Shown here: in pieces, positions 1 through 9,743 of the stretch
How the letters are laid out: each line of letters opens with the position of its first letter
How positions within the stretch are numbered: position 1 is the first letter of the stretch
Source: Vibrio renipiscarius
GTDB taxonomy: Bacteria; Pseudomonadota; Gammaproteobacteria; Enterobacterales; Vibrionaceae
Length of the DNA: 64,000 bases
NCBI RefSeq assembly: GCF_000827885.1
Contig: NZ_JTKH01000020.1
Span: 1 to 64,000, forward strand
Direction: 5' to 3'
Notes under the pieces: generated by a model
The model's input: the letters and a program-made list of their open reading frames with translations, nothing else
Databases searched by the model: none
What the model was told of the DNA's origin: nothing
Made by a program: the position numbers and the translations under genes

Positions 1-87
1 GCAAATGACAGATAGCGGAACAAGAACTTGGCCGTTGTGTTGCTCTAGCAGCAACTGGAAAGTCAAAGAGGATTTAATTTGTCTCAT
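1..87 (-). CDS. Partial gene, PrtN-like (pyocin activator-like) N-terminus
   Basis: Minus-strand reading frame entering from the left edge. It is open for 29 codons from an ATG at 87, with a GGAG ribosome binding site nine bases upstream. The visible residues (MRQIKSSLTF, then LLLEQHNGQVLVPLSVIC) resemble the start of the PrtN pyocin-activator family, which begins with a leucine-rich stretch, an NGQ-like turn and a PL..VC motif. Proteins of that type are often found in prophages and genomic islands. Only the first 29 residues are visible, so the family assignment is an inference from memory of the motif. The start codon and ribosome binding site are seen directly. Confidence 0.4.
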   Translation of the reverse strand, partial: MRQIKSSLTFQLLLEQHNGQVLVPLSVIC

Positions 88-136
88 AGCACCAATCTCC
101 GTTGTGAGGAGTCTATACTATGGAAGAGGATTCGTT

Positions 137-164
137 AGCCTGTTTGCATTAGTCAGGCTTTTTT
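137..164 (+). terminator. Terminator-like hairpin
   Basis: AGCCTG at 137-142 pairs with CAGGCT at 154-159 around an 11-base loop and is followed by a run of T. It would work on the plus strand, although no plus-strand gene ends nearby inside the window. It lies about 50 bases upstream of the minus-strand gene start at 87, so it could equally be a protein-binding palindrome. Confidence 0.4.
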
Positions 165-199
165 GGCAAGTTAAGCGGAACAACTTTTAGCAGTGTTTA

Positions 200-245
200 G
201 GCCCAAAAAGCACCTATACGGCAAAAGCTGGGCACAAATTGGGCC
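200..245. repeat. 7-bp inverted repeat with 32-bp spacer
   Basis: GGCCCAA at 200-206 and TTGGGCC at 239-245 are perfect inverted copies. There is no T-run, so this is not a terminator. Its role is unknown. Confidence 0.5.
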
Positions 246-546
246 CTTCAAAATTATAACCCCTTCAAATACATGACAATAAGTCCGCGTTCGTCCAATC
301 AAGCATTGGAGCGATGGAGAACTTGCACGAGTGAGTCATAAATCTGAGTTCCAGTCTATTGGCGTAGGTTTTGCGATTAAAATAAGCCGAATATTGTAAT
401 CACTTCCAAAGTTGTGCGCCAATTTATCTTAAGGTATATCGTTTATCACGTAATATTGATAAGTTAGAGAGTTCGACGCTGTAGGTATGTAAAGTCTAGA
501 TTGCTGTCGATAACAAAATGAACAAACAACACCATTGATTGTTAAA

Positions 547-555
547 TGGTATAAT
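547..555 (+). promoter_or_regulatory. Extended -10 promoter of zur
   Basis: TGG followed by TATAAT (550-555) is an extended -10 element with no good -35. It is flanked by two overlapping inverted repeats: ACCATT/AATGGT (531-536 with 545-550) and TGTTAA/TTAACA (540-545 with 557-562). A start of transcription near 562 would leave only about 8-20 leader bases before zur. The TGTTAA/TTAACA palindrome across the -10 could be an operator, possibly for Zur itself, but that is inference. Confidence 0.5.
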
Positions 556-569
556 ATTAACAAAATCCA

Positions 570-1034
570 ATGGTTATGGTGATGAACTTGGATCTAGAGC
601 TAGTGAAACAGATCGAAGAGATTTGTGCCACGAGAGGCGTTCGACTGACACCTCAAAGAAAAACCGTTTTTCAATTGATCTGTGCCAGTCCAAAAGCATC
701 AAGTGCTTATGAATTATTAGAGCAATTGAAGGCCACTGAACCACAAGCAAAGCCACCGACGGTTTATCGGGCCCTGGACTTTTTATTAGAGCAAGGCTTT
801 ATCCATCGAGTAGAGTCAACCAACAGTTTTATTCAATGTTGCTCGTGTAACGCACATAAACATTATTCGCATCTGCTTATTTGCGACAAATGTAGTAACG
901 TGATCGAGCTACAAGATGATAATTTAGTCGCCCTGCTGGCGAGTAACGCAGAAAAACATGGCTTTACCATTACAAATCATGTGATTGAATCTCATGGAAT
1001 TTGTCAGTCATGTTCTTCTGATAACAAAGAATAA
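570..1034 (+). CDS. zur: Zinc uptake regulator, Fur family
   Basis: Zn-responsive repressor of zinc uptake genes. The winged-helix DNA-binding half carries the Fur-family motif RLTPQR (residues 25-30). The C-terminal half carries two CxxC pairs (C105/C108 and C145/C148) that match the structural zinc site of E. coli Zur, plus a His-rich segment (HKHYSHLLI) typical of the regulatory metal site. Its 154 residues are normal for Zur. ATG codons at 570, 576 and 582 are all possible starts and none has a strong ribosome binding site. The first is given; 582 (MNLDLE) is equally plausible. It is followed 20 bases later by cheX, probably in one transcript. Confidence 0.88.
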   Translation: MVMVMNLDLELVKQIEEICATRGVRLTPQRKTVFQLICASPKASSAYELLEQLKATEPQAKPPTVYRALDFLLEQGFIHRVESTNSFIQCCSCNAHKHYSHLLICDKCSNVIELQDDNLVALLASNAEKHGFTITNHVIESHGICQSCSSDNKE

Positions 1035-1054
1035 TGATGGTATAGAAGAGTATT

Positions 1055-1516
1055 ATGCGCGCTGAATTTGTAAACCCGTTTTTGGCTTCACTGATGAACG
1101 TCCTAAAAACGATGGCTTCGCTAGAGCTGAAGCCGCAAAAGCCTCGTGTAAAGAAAGACGAGATTGCACGTGGTGATGTATCAGGCCTAATCGGGATGGT
1201 TGGTCCGCAGACTCGCGGTTCAATGTCGATTACTTTTGATGAAAGTTTAGCATTAGAAATCATGGAGAACATGCTGGGTGAACGCCCAAATGGTCTTAAT
1301 GATGAAGTAACCGATATGGTCGGTGAAATTACCAATATGGTCACTGGTGGTGCAAAGCGTATTCTTGCCGAAAGCGGCTTTGATTTTGATATGGCAACCC
1401 CCATTGTCGTATCAGGTAAAGGCCACACCATTCGACATAAGTGCGACGGTGCGATCATTCTGATGCCTTTTACCTCTCAGTGGGGAAATGCTTTTATCGA
1501 AATTTGTTTCGAATAA
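1055..1516 (+). CDS. cheX: CheX/CheC-family chemotaxis phosphatase-like protein
   Basis: A 153-residue protein with the fold signature of CheX, a phosphatase that acts on phospho-CheY. The ExxN catalytic pattern is present (E91, N94, inside VGEITNMVTGGAKR), and the rest matches the single-domain length of CheX. The start is ATG at 1055 with an AGAAGAG-like ribosome binding site. It is probably cotranscribed with zur, which is an odd partner because no other chemotaxis gene is nearby. Family membership is clear. The actual substrate, a chemotaxis CheY or another response regulator, cannot be told from sequence. Confidence 0.8.
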   Translation: MRAEFVNPFLASLMNVLKTMASLELKPQKPRVKKDEIARGDVSGLIGMVGPQTRGSMSITFDESLALEIMENMLGERPNGLNDEVTDMVGEITNMVTGGAKRILAESGFDFDMATPIVVSGKGHTIRHKCDGAIILMPFTSQWGNAFIEICFE

Positions 1517-1533
1517 ACATCAGGCCACCAATG

Positions 1534-1560
1534 AAAAAGCTTCCTTCTGGAAGCTTTTTT
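1534..1560. terminator. Bidirectional terminator between cheX and cysC
   Basis: GC-containing stem AAGCTTCC/GGAAGCTT around a TTCT loop, with A-run before and T-run after. It can terminate cheX on the plus strand and the cys operon, whose last gene cysC ends at 1674, on the minus strand. Confidence 0.85.
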
Positions 1561-1673
1561 GTTTTCCAATTGATTCGTTCAGCTCAAAGAGCTTTTGGAT
1601 CATGGCAACCCCTACGCAGGTTAAGCGGCTTTTAGTACATGGGTAACCGAAAGCTATTTATCCTCTCAATCGG

Positions 1674-2291
1674 CTATTGAATCACATTTTTCTGCTTAAG
1701 CACGACAATACACTGCTCGACCAACGCTTCAATTGGCTGCTCTCCTGCTGGCAAATCAATCTCCGCTTTTAATGGCGCTTCGTAGTCAGAATCAATACCC
1801 GTGAAGTTAGCGATCTCGCCTGCTCGCGCTTTTTTATATAGCCCTTTGGGATCGCGTTGCTCACAAACATCTAAAGACGCATTGACGAACACTTCCAAAA
1901 ATTCTCCATCAGGAAATAAATCACGCACTAATTGGCGCTCTGCGCGATGCGGTGAAATAAAAGCGGATAATACGATCAATCCCGCATCCACCATCAACTT
2001 CGCTAACTCTCCAATGCGGCGAATATTCTCACGGCGATCTTGATCCGAAAAACCTAAATCACCGCACAAACCATGACGTACGTTATCCCCATCCAATAGA
2101 TAGGTATGAAAGCCCTGCTCAACCAATTTATTTTCCAACGCACCCGCGATCGTCGACTTACCTGCGCCCGATAAACCGGTAAACCACAATAGAACGGGTT
2201 TTTGTTGTTTTAATTTAGCACGCTGGGTTTTATCAACACTATGTTGATGCCAAACGATGTTCTCATCTTTCACTGCCGTATCCGTTGTCAT
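1674..2291 (-). CDS. cysC: Adenylylsulfate (APS) kinase
   Basis: Phosphorylates adenosine 5'-phosphosulfate with ATP to give PAPS, the second activation step of sulfate assimilation. It has 205 residues with the P-loop GLSGAGKST at 39-47 and the family's [16 protein letters not shown] segment that binds APS. It is the last gene of the cobA-cysD-cysN-permease-cysC operon, 11 bases after the permease gene. Length and motifs match E. coli CysC. Likely regulated with the operon by CysB, though I recognised no CysB site. Confidence 0.96.
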   Translation of the reverse strand: MTTDTAVKDENIVWHQHSVDKTQRAKLKQQKPVLLWFTGLSGAGKSTIAGALENKLVEQGFHTYLLDGDNVRHGLCGDLGFSDQDRRENIRRIGELAKLMVDAGLIVLSAFISPHRAERQLVRDLFPDGEFLEVFVNASLDVCEQRDPKGLYKKARAGEIANFTGIDSDYEAPLKAEIDLPAGEQPIEALVEQCIVVLKQKNVIQ

Positions 2292-2302
2292 TATTTACGT
2301 CC

Positions 2303-4081
2303 TTAATAAGGGAAGAAGAGTGGGATTAAAGTCAGTACTAAGACCGAATAAACAATCGATAGTGGGATCCCAACTCGTACATAATCCGTTAATTTGTAAT
2401 TTCCTACGCTGTACACCAGCAAATTGGTTTGATAACCATAGGGAGAGATAAAGCTCGCACTCGCGCCAAACAGCACCGCCATAATAAAGGGCATTGGGTC
2501 AACGCCATAACCGAGTGCCATGCTATAGCCAATAGGAAACGCCAGCGCAGCCGCGGCATTATTGGTAACGAGCTCGGTTAAGATCAGCGTAAGTAAGTAA
2601 GTTGCCACCAGCGCACCAAAGACTCCCCAACCATTAAAGGTTTCGATAAAGACTTGCCCGAGTTTCTCCGACAAGCCCGATGAAAGCATCAGTTGTGCGA
2701 TGGATAACGCTGAACCCACAATCACGACAATATCAATGGGAAAGCGACGACGCAGTTCCCCAAGCTGAACGATGCCGAATACCAAACAGGCTAATAGATA
2801 AACCAACAAGCCTTTGATCAATGGCACCCACTCTAGCAAAGCCAATGCAATCACCGAGCTAAAACCCAGTAGCACGAAGCTCGATTTTTGGAAATCGAGA
2901 CGCGCGCTCGAATCAAGGTCATTGATCAAGACGAATTCTTTGCGGTGTGCACGACGCTCCGCTTCAAAACGTTTTCCTGGCACCAATACTAAGGTATCAC
3001 CGGCGTTCAGCGTGACATTACCTAAGCCGCCTTCTAACCGCTCATGACCACGGCGAATCGCGACGACGACCGCATCAAAACGATCACGAAAATGACTGGT
3101 TTTGAGCGTCTTATTACAAAAACTGGCCGAGGAACTGACCACCACCTCCATAAAACTTTGCCCATTTAAGTGGTGCTGGCCAAATAAGGTTAAACCTTGA
3201 ATCTCTTGGAGTGTGGCGACACTTTCAATATCACCACAAAACAACAGTCTATCTCTCGCTTCTAGCACAAACTCAGGATCAACCGATGGCATGGTTTTTC
3301 CATTGCGGATCACTTCAGCAAGAAACAGTTTGCGCAAAGCGCGTAAATTATTTTTCGCGATACTGCGCCCCACTAAAGGGGATCCCGGCTCAACTCGAGC
3401 TTCAAGAAAATAAGGCAAATCATCTTGTGATTGATCGTCGTAATTGGGTAATAAGTAGCTCAGAGGGATCAAGATCAACATGCCACCAAACAAGACCGAC
3501 AAACCGATCAAGGTTGGGGTAAAAAAGCCCAAACTTGGCAGCCCCGCATCTTCGACAAAACTATTAATGATCAAGTTAGTCGAAGTGCCGATCAAGGTTA
3601 GCGTACCGCCTAAGATGGCCGCATAAGAGAGCGGGATAAGCAATTTTGATGGTGCATGTTGTTGATTGCGCTTAATCGCTCCAATCAAAGAAACGACCAC
3701 TGCGGTATTGTTGGTAAACGAGGACAGTAATGCTGTCGATATCCCCATTTTTGCGACAACCGAGGCTAATCTGCCCGTCGACAGACTGCGGCTAACCCAG
3801 CTTATCAATAACGTTTTCTCTAATGCACTAGAGGCTAAGATCAGTAGCACTAGTGTAAGTAAAGAGGAGTTCGTAAAGTTAGTTGCCACTTCATTGAGTT
3901 CAATTAAGCCAGCCATAAAAGCAATAAACGCTGCGCCAGCAAAAATAAAGCTTGGTTTGGCACGTGTTACGATCAGACATACGACAATGCCCAGTAAGAT
4001 AGCTAACACAAATCCTTGTTGCCACATACCGCTTCCCCACTTCACCAATCCATTGTCTTTATCGGCCATCGAAACCTGCAC
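2303..4081 (-). CDS. SLC13/DASS-type anion permease with two TrkA-C domains
   Basis: A 592-residue membrane protein. N-terminal transmembrane segments (about 15-210) and C-terminal ones (about 405-590) flank a soluble middle part. That part carries two RCK_C/TrkA-C-like domains (around 230-290 and 310-375, ending LVLVPG). This architecture is typical of SLC13 sodium/anion symporters of the sulfate type. The GTG start at 4081 is chosen because AGGAAAG lies just upstream; an internal ATG four codons later (MADKDNG) is the alternative. Its place between cysN and cysC strongly suggests sulfate uptake. The substrate is inferred from context. Confidence 0.85.
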   Translation of the reverse strand: MQVSMADKDNGLVKWGSGMWQQGFVLAILLGIVVCLIVTRAKPSFIFAGAAFIAFMAGLIELNEVATNFTNSSLLTLVLLILASSALEKTLLISWVSRSLSTGRLASVVAKMGISTALLSSFTNNTAVVVSLIGAIKRNQQHAPSKLLIPLSYAAILGGTLTLIGTSTNLIINSFVEDAGLPSLGFFTPTLIGLSVLFGGMLILIPLSYLLPNYDDQSQDDLPYFLEARVEPGSPLVGRSIAKNNLRALRKLFLAEVIRNGKTMPSVDPEFVLEARDRLLFCGDIESVATLQEIQGLTLFGQHHLNGQSFMEVVVSSSASFCNKTLKTSHFRDRFDAVVVAIRRGHERLEGGLGNVTLNAGDTLVLVPGKRFEAERRAHRKEFVLINDLDSSARLDFQKSSFVLLGFSSVIALALLEWVPLIKGLLVYLLACLVFGIVQLGELRRRFPIDIVVIVGSALSIAQLMLSSGLSEKLGQVFIETFNGWGVFGALVATYLLTLILTELVTNNAAAALAFPIGYSMALGYGVDPMPFIMAVLFGASASFISPYGYQTNLLVYSVGNYKLTDYVRVGIPLSIVYSVLVLTLIPLFFPY

Positions 4082-4136
4082 TTCGCTTTCCTGCTCGGTG
4101 CAGATTTCGACGACTTAATACATCACTACTGGGTGA

Positions 4137-5564
4137 TTATTTAAGTAATTGGCTGATATCTTTTGCTTCCCAATGTGGGAAGTGCTTGCGAACTAACGCG
4201 TTGAACTCTAATTCAAAAGCAGAAATATCTCCGCTTTGCAGTTCCACTTGGCTCAAGCTTTCTCGTACCAAACCCGCCCCCACCGTCACGTTCGTTAAGC
4301 GGTCAATCACGACAAAACCACCGGTATCTTGGCAATCGGTATAGCTATCCAGTGCTACTGATTCAGTGAGTGTCCACTCACATAAACCAATACCATTGAG
4401 TGGTAGTTCGACGGCGCTATGAGTTGAAAGGTTATTGATGTCATATTGATGACGAATCGATTCAACACAACCTACCGTCTTCTTACCGGCGATTTTAATA
4501 TCGTATTCGCGACCCGGCTGCAGCGCTTGCTCTGTCATCCATACGACGTCCGCCAACAAGTGATTACTTGATTCCACTTGGGCGTTGTCCAATACCAATA
4601 AATCACCACGGCTGATATCAATTTCATCTTCGAGCGTTAGCGTAACGGCTTGTCCGGCATACGCGGTAGGTAAGTCACCATCGAAGGTAACAATTCGCGC
4701 CACTTTCGAGCTTTTGCCTGATGGCAAAGCTTGAACGCTATCACCGACATTGATCGTGCCTGAGGCTATCGTGCCAGCAAAGCCACGGAAATCGAGATTT
4801 GGTCGGTTGACGTATTGGATTGGGAAACGGAAATCCCCGCCGTCCTTATCCTGATCGATGTCGATATTTTCCAAGATTTCCAACAACGGCTGACCATCAA
4901 ACCAGCTCATTTTTGAACTTGGTTCAACCACGTTATCGCCTTCAAGCGCCGAGAGTGGCAAGATCTGAATATTGGTTTCACCGCGTAGGTTTTCTGAGAA
5001 CTTCAAATACTCATCGCGAATCGTCTCAAACCGATCTTGAGAGTAATTGACAAGATCCATTTTGTTTACCGCAACCACAAAATGCTTAAGACCCAGTAAG
5101 TTAGCGATAAATGAATGACGACGAGTTTGACCCAACACCCCTTTGCGTGCATCAATTAAGATCACGGCAACATCACAGGTAGAGGCGCCCGTGGCCATAT
5201 TACGCGTGTACTGCTCGTGCCCCGGGGTATCTGAAATGATGAACTTACGTTTTTGGGTAGAGAAATAACGATAAGCGACATCAATGGTGATGCCTTGTTC
5301 ACGCTCGGCTTGTAAGCCATCAACCAATAGCGCAAGGTCTGGGCGCTCGCCCGTGGTCCCAACACGTTGGCTATCATTGTGAACGGCGGCCAATTGATCT
5401 TCATAAATTTGCTTTGAGTCATGCAGCAAGCGACCGATCAAAGTACTCTTGCCATCATCGACTGAGCCACACGTTAGAAATCTAAGTAATGACTTGTATT
5501 GGTGTTGGGTTAGGTATCCTTCAATACCCAGCTCCGCTAATTGCGCTTCTACTGCACTGTTCAT
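4137..5564 (-). CDS. cysN: Sulfate adenylyltransferase GTPase subunit
   Basis: Large subunit of ATP sulfurylase. It couples GTP hydrolysis to formation of adenylyl sulfate by CysD. It is an EF-Tu-like translational GTPase with G1 [15 protein letters not shown] (from residue 32), the G3 motif DTPGHEQY and the G4 motif NKMD. The length, 475 residues, equals E. coli CysN. cysD ends 20 bases upstream and the permease gene starts 55 bases downstream, so it is operonic. No unusual residues seen. Confidence 0.97.
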   Translation of the reverse strand: MNSAVEAQLAELGIEGYLTQHQYKSLLRFLTCGSVDDGKSTLIGRLLHDSKQIYEDQLAAVHNDSQRVGTTGERPDLALLVDGLQAEREQGITIDVAYRYFSTQKRKFIISDTPGHEQYTRNMATGASTCDVAVILIDARKGVLGQTRRHSFIANLLGLKHFVVAVNKMDLVNYSQDRFETIRDEYLKFSENLRGETNIQILPLSALEGDNVVEPSSKMSWFDGQPLLEILENIDIDQDKDGGDFRFPIQYVNRPNLDFRGFAGTIASGTINVGDSVQALPSGKSSKVARIVTFDGDLPTAYAGQAVTLTLEDEIDISRGDLLVLDNAQVESSNHLLADVVWMTEQALQPGREYDIKIAGKKTVGCVESIRHQYDINNLSTHSAVELPLNGIGLCEWTLTESVALDSYTDCQDTGGFVVIDRLTNVTVGAGLVRESLSQVELQSGDISAFELEFNALVRKHFPHWEAKDISQLLK

Positions 5565-5584
5565 GTTCTTTCCTTAGATCCTAA

Positions 5585-6493
5585 TTAGAAGTAGCCTTGG
5601 CGTTTTTTCAGCTCCATCGATCCTGACTGATCGTGGTCGATCGCGCGCCCTTGGCGCTCACTCGATGTCGCCACCAACATCTCTTCAATAATACCGGTCA
5701 GCGTGTTCGCGTCGGATTCAACAGCTCCTGTCAGTGGGTAACAGCCAAGCGTACGGAAGCGAACGTTCTTTTCTTCTACTACTTCACCCGGTTCAATCTT
5801 CATTCGGTCATCATCGACCATGATCAACATGCCATCGCGCTCAACCACTGGACGCTTATCGGCTAGGTAAAGCGGCACAATGTCGATGTTCTCTAAGTAG
5901 ATGTACTGCCAGATATCCAGCTCGGTCCAGTTAGATAGCGGGAAGACGCGGATACTCTCACCTTTATTGATTTGACCGTTGTAGGTCTTCCACAATTCAG
6001 GGCGCTGGTTTTTCGGATCCCACGTATGATTTTTATCGCGGAACGAATAAACACGCTCTTTAGCACGAGACTTCTCCTCATCCCGGCGTGCACCACCAAA
6101 AGCGGCATCAAAGCCATATTTATTCAGGGCTTGCTTTAGCCCTTGGGTTTTCATGATGTCGGTATGCTTTGATGAACCATGCTCGAATGGGCTACAGCCC
6201 ATCGCGATACCTTCTGGGTTCTTATGTACCAAAAGCTCAAAGCCATACTTTTCCGCGGCTTTATCGCGAAAATCGATCATCTCTTTGAATTTCCAATCGG
6301 TATCTACGTGCAGCAGTGGAAAAGGAATTTTACCTGGGTAAAAGGCTTTCCTTGCCAAATGCAACATTACCGATGAGTCTTTCCCGATTGAGTACATCAT
6401 TACCGGATTATCAAACTCTGCCGCGACTTCACGAATAATGTGAATACTCTCGGCTTCTAACTGTTTAAGGTGAGTTAAACGTTCTTGGTCCAT
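5585..6493 (-). CDS. cysD: Sulfate adenylyltransferase subunit 2
   Basis: Catalytic subunit of ATP sulfurylase, a PAPS-reductase-family PP-loop enzyme that adenylates sulfate with ATP. The PP-loop [16 protein letters not shown] lies near residue 36, and the C-terminus ends in KKRQGYF as in the family. The 302-residue length is the same as in E. coli. It pairs with cysN 20 bases downstream; cobA lies 51 bases upstream. Confidence 0.97.
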   Translation of the reverse strand: MDQERLTHLKQLEAESIHIIREVAAEFDNPVMMYSIGKDSSVMLHLARKAFYPGKIPFPLLHVDTDWKFKEMIDFRDKAAEKYGFELLVHKNPEGIAMGCSPFEHGSSKHTDIMKTQGLKQALNKYGFDAAFGGARRDEEKSRAKERVYSFRDKNHTWDPKNQRPELWKTYNGQINKGESIRVFPLSNWTELDIWQYIYLENIDIVPLYLADKRPVVERDGMLIMVDDDRMKIEPGEVVEEKNVRFRTLGCYPLTGAVESDANTLTGIIEEMLVATSSERQGRAIDHDQSGSMELKKRQGYF

Positions 6494-6544
6494 GTTGGTG
6501 CTTCCTTTGCGGCTCTTCTGAGCGTTTCGGCTAGTCTTTAAACT

Positions 6545-7405
6545 TTATGCGTATTGACGTTGCTGCAGCGATTGATCTTCTTGATCAAACCACTGTAATT
6601 TTTCTGATAGCGCAACCACCTCTCCCACCACGATCAAAGACGGGGCTTGAGCGTCTTGCGCCAATTCGGCAAGCTGTGATAGCTGACCTTTAAATACTTT
6701 TTGGCATGCCTGAGTGCCACGTTCGATGATCGCAATTGGCGTACTTGATTGGCGCCCATGACGAATTAATTGCTCTTGGATGTAATCGGATTTCATCAAT
6801 CCCATATAAATCACAAGCGTCTGATTACCACGCGCTAATGTTGACCAATCCATTTCATCGCTTTCTGCTTTCAAATGGCCGGTAATGAACATGGCAGATT
6901 GCGCGTGATCACGGTGAGTTAGAGGGATACCAGCATAGGCAGTTGCACCAGCGGCAGCGGTAATGCCCGGAATAACTTGGAAACGTATGCCGGCATCTGC
7001 CAGAACTTCAAGCTCTTCCGCGCCACGACCAAACACAAATGGATCGCCACCTTTAATGCGCACAACGCGATGGCCTTGCTTGGCAAAGTCGACAAGTAAT
7101 TGGTTGGTTTTTTCTTGCGGAACACTGTGATGGCCAGCACGCTTACCGACACAAACTAAAATAGTGTCGTCTGGAATAAGCGCTAAAATTTCATCAGAGA
7201 CGAGATAATCGTAAAGCACGACATCCGCTTGCTGTAAAAAACTCAATGCTTTGATCGTGAGTAGCTCGGCATCTCCAGGACCAGCCCCCACCAAAGCGAC
7301 TTCGCCATGACGCAATTGGCTGCTGACCGTCAATGCTGGACGATGATGTGTTGTTGCTCTTAAGTGACTCAGGGGGAGTTGAGACACTTTTTCCTTGCTC
7401 GCCAT
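6545..7405 (-). CDS. cobA: Uroporphyrinogen-III C-methyltransferase
   Basis: SAM-dependent enzyme that methylates uroporphyrinogen III to precorrin-2, toward siroheme, the cofactor of sulfite and nitrite reductases. The core starts at [15 protein letters not shown] and includes [18 protein letters not shown] and [19 protein letters not shown], all hallmark motifs. It lacks the N-terminal dehydrogenase/ferrochelatase half of E. coli CysG, so it is the methyltransferase-only form. The ATG at 7405 (286 residues) is preferred over an upstream ATG at 7435 because AAGGATGG precedes it. It is the first gene of the cys operon, which fits siroheme demand during sulfate reduction. Confidence 0.92.
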   Translation of the reverse strand: MASKEKVSQLPLSHLRATTHHRPALTVSSQLRHGEVALVGAGPGDAELLTIKALSFLQQADVVLYDYLVSDEILALIPDDTILVCVGKRAGHHSVPQEKTNQLLVDFAKQGHRVVRIKGGDPFVFGRGAEELEVLADAGIRFQVIPGITAAAGATAYAGIPLTHRDHAQSAMFITGHLKAESDEMDWSTLARGNQTLVIYMGLMKSDYIQEQLIRHGRQSSTPIAIIERGTQACQKVFKGQLSQLAELAQDAQAPSLIVVGEVVALSEKLQWFDQEDQSLQQRQYA

Positions 7406-7667
7406 ATTGCCATCCTTCCATGTGAATAACTGCATTATGGACTTCTAGGCATATTACCTGAAATTCTAAAATTTCATTTTTTATACCAATAACTGATAAG
7501 GGAAAATTTGAAGGGGGATTGCTGACAGGATAAATCTGAGTATACATAGACATAACCCTATTATTCAGGCGCTCAATGTCACACTTTGAAATGCATTTTA
7601 AATATAATTTCATATCATTTTGTTACATTAGCCGCAGTGCAAATAACGCTATTTGGAGCGAATAAAA

Positions 7668-9629
7668 ATGAAAGTAGCAGTGAAACCTCTAACTCTTGCT
7701 GTTCTCGGCGGAATGCTAACCATAGCAGGTCCGGCGATGGCAGATACGATTAAACTTCGTATTATTGAAACCACTGATATTCACACTAACGTGATGGATT
7801 ACGATTACTACAAAGACTCAGCCTCTGAAAAAATCGGTCTTACGCGTACTGCTACTTTAGTTAAGCAAGCTCGCGCAGAAGTGGAAAACAGCGTACTGGT
7901 TGATAACGGGGACCTGATCCAAGGCAGCCCTATGGGCGACTACATGGCCGATAAAGGCATTGATGCTGGCGAAGTTCATCCTGTCTACAAAGCAATGAAC
8001 CAGTTGAACTATGATGTGGGGAACATTGGTAACCATGAATTTAACTACGGTTTAGAATTCTTAGCTGAAACCATTAATGATGCTAACTTCCCTTACGTGA
8101 GTGCCAACGTATTTGATAAAAAAACGGGCAAGCACTACTTCAAACCATACATCATCAAAACGCATACTTTTACGGATGTAGACGGTGCGGAACATCAAAT
8201 CAAAGTGGGTTACATTGGTTTTGTACCACCACAAATTATGATTTGGGATAAGAAAAACCTAGAAGGCCAAGTTTTCGCCAAAGACATCAAAGAGTCTGCT
8301 GAAGAGCTCGTACCACAGATGAAAGCGGAAGGCGCTGATGTTATTGTCGCTATCCCGCACTCAGGCGTAGCTTCTGACCCGCACAAATCTGGTGCTGAAA
8401 ACTCAACTTACTACCTTGCAGACGTTGAAGGCATCGATGCGATTGCCTTTGGTCACTCACACGCGGTATTCCCAGGTAAAGGGTTTGATAACATCCCTGG
8501 CGTTGACAATGAAAAAGGTACAATTAATGGCGTAGCATCTGTGATGCCAGGCCGTTGGGGCAGCCATGTTGGTGTAATTGATCTGCAATTAGCGCAGAAA
8601 GATGGCAAGTGGCAAGTTGTAGAAGGCAAAGCGGAAGCTCGTCCTATCTACGATGGCATCAACAAAAAATCACTTGCGAAAGCCGATGAAGGCATGGTTA
8701 ACGCTCTAGAAGCAGACCATAAAGGCACGCGTGAATTTGTAAACCAACCGATTGGTAAAGCAAATGACGTGATGTACAGCTTCCTATCGCTAGTACAAGA
8801 TGATCCTACCGTACAAATCGTTAACCTTGCTCAACAAGACTACGTAGAGCGCTTTATCCAAGGCGACCCTGATCTAGCCGATATCCCGGTACTTTCTGCT
8901 GCTGCACCATTTAAAGCGGGCGGCCGTAAGGATGACCCATCAGGCTTCACTGAAGTGGAATCAGGTCAGCTAACATTCCGCAACGCTGCAGATCTTTACC
9001 TATACCCAAATACACTGGTTGCGTTGAAGATGACCGGTAAAGATGTACAAGAGTGGTTAGAGTGTTCTGCAGGTCAATTTAATCAAATCGACATCAACAC
9101 AACGGCGCCACAATCTCTGATTAACTGGGATGGTTTCCGTACTTACAACTTTGATGTGATGGATGGGGTTAACTACCAAGTGGATATCACTCAACCAGCA
9201 AAATACGATGGTGACTGTAAACTGGTTAACGCTGACGCTAAACGTATTGTTGGCTTAACATTCCAAGGTAAACCAATCAATCCAGACCAAGAGTTTATCG
9301 TTGCGACCAATAACTACCGTGCATACAGCAACAAATTTGCCGGTACAGGTACCGATCACATTGCGTTTGATTCACCAGATGAAAACCGCTCTGTGGTTGC
9401 CGCTTACATCTCTCGCGTAAGCAAAGAGAAAGGTGAAGTAACACCAAGCGCTGATAACAACTGGACATTTGCCCCTATCACTGCAGACAAAGCACTTGAT
9501 ATTCGCTTTGAAACTTCACCAAGCGAAAAAGCAACTCAGTTTATTAAAGACAAAGGTCAATACCCAATGAAGCAAGTCGCGACTGATGAAGTGGGCTTTG
9601 CGATTTACCAAATTGATCTACAAAAATAA
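7668..9629 (+). CDS. cpdB: 2',3'-cyclic-nucleotide 2'-phosphodiesterase / 3'-nucleotidase, periplasmic
   Basis: Periplasmic enzyme that salvages nucleotides by hydrolysing 2',3'-cyclic nucleotides and 3'-nucleotides. A cleavable signal peptide (about 1-25, ending GPAMA-D) precedes a calcineurin-like metallophosphatase domain with DIH (37-39), GNHEF and [10 protein letters not shown] metal motifs. The 5'-nucleotidase C-terminal domain follows, with the nucleoside-binding GTGTDH region near the end. The ATG at 7668 follows GGAGCG at a good distance; an in-frame TTG at 7653 is a poor alternative. Length is 653 residues, as in E. coli. It is monocistronic, with a terminator at 9672. Confidence 0.95.
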   Translation: MKVAVKPLTLAVLGGMLTIAGPAMADTIKLRIIETTDIHTNVMDYDYYKDSASEKIGLTRTATLVKQARAEVENSVLVDNGDLIQGSPMGDYMADKGIDAGEVHPVYKAMNQLNYDVGNIGNHEFNYGLEFLAETINDANFPYVSANVFDKKTGKHYFKPYIIKTHTFTDVDGAEHQIKVGYIGFVPPQIMIWDKKNLEGQVFAKDIKESAEELVPQMKAEGADVIVAIPHSGVASDPHKSGAENSTYYLADVEGIDAIAFGHSHAVFPGKGFDNIPGVDNEKGTINGVASVMPGRWGSHVGVIDLQLAQKDGKWQVVEGKAEARPIYDGINKKSLAKADEGMVNALEADHKGTREFVNQPIGKANDVMYSFLSLVQDDPTVQIVNLAQQDYVERFIQGDPDLADIPVLSAAAPFKAGGRKDDPSGFTEVESGQLTFRNAADLYLYPNTLVALKMTGKDVQEWLECSAGQFNQIDINTTAPQSLINWDGFRTYNFDVMDGVNYQVDITQPAKYDGDCKLVNADAKRIVGLTFQGKPINPDQEFIVATNNYRAYSNKFAGTGTDHIAFDSPDENRSVVAAYISRVSKEKGEVTPSADNNWTFAPITADKALDIRFETSPSEKATQFIKDKGQYPMKQVATDEVGFAIYQIDLQK

Positions 9630-9671
9630 TCGCTCATTGCCTACCTTGTTGTAGGACAAGAGGTTAGTATC

Positions 9672-9702
9672 AAGCCGCTATCATTGTATAGCGGCTTTTT
9701 TT
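9672..9702 (+). terminator. Rho-independent terminator after cpdB
   Basis: AAGCCGCTA and TAGCGGCTT form a 9-bp stem followed by a run of T. Confidence 0.88.
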
Positions 9703-9743
9703 GTTGCCCACTTTATTCTCTATCATGAGAAAGGAAGCATTTC

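Larger units (their letters stand above)
88..569. other. Gene-free AT-rich stretch left of zur
   Basis: I see no convincing gene here. It holds the upstream region of the left-edge gene, a terminator-like hairpin at 137-164, a 7-bp perfect inverted repeat (200-206 with 239-245) and the zur promoter near 547-555. The 10-base string AGCGGAACAA occurs at 14-23 and again at 174-183. Integration-site structure is possible given the neighbouring PrtN-like start, but no integrase gene or tRNA end is visible. Confidence 0.5.

Noticed and set aside
5-190. Plus-strand open frame of 61 codons at the left edge
   Set aside because: No ribosome binding site and no recognisable family. It opposes the partial minus-strand gene, which has a good start and ribosome binding site.
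970-1458. Minus-strand frame of 162 codons over cheX
   Set aside because: An antisense shadow of cheX with no family resemblance.
7561-7640. Possible CRP site upstream of cpdB
   Set aside because: TGTCACACTTTG does not fit TGTGA-N6-TCACA; only one half-site is loosely matched.
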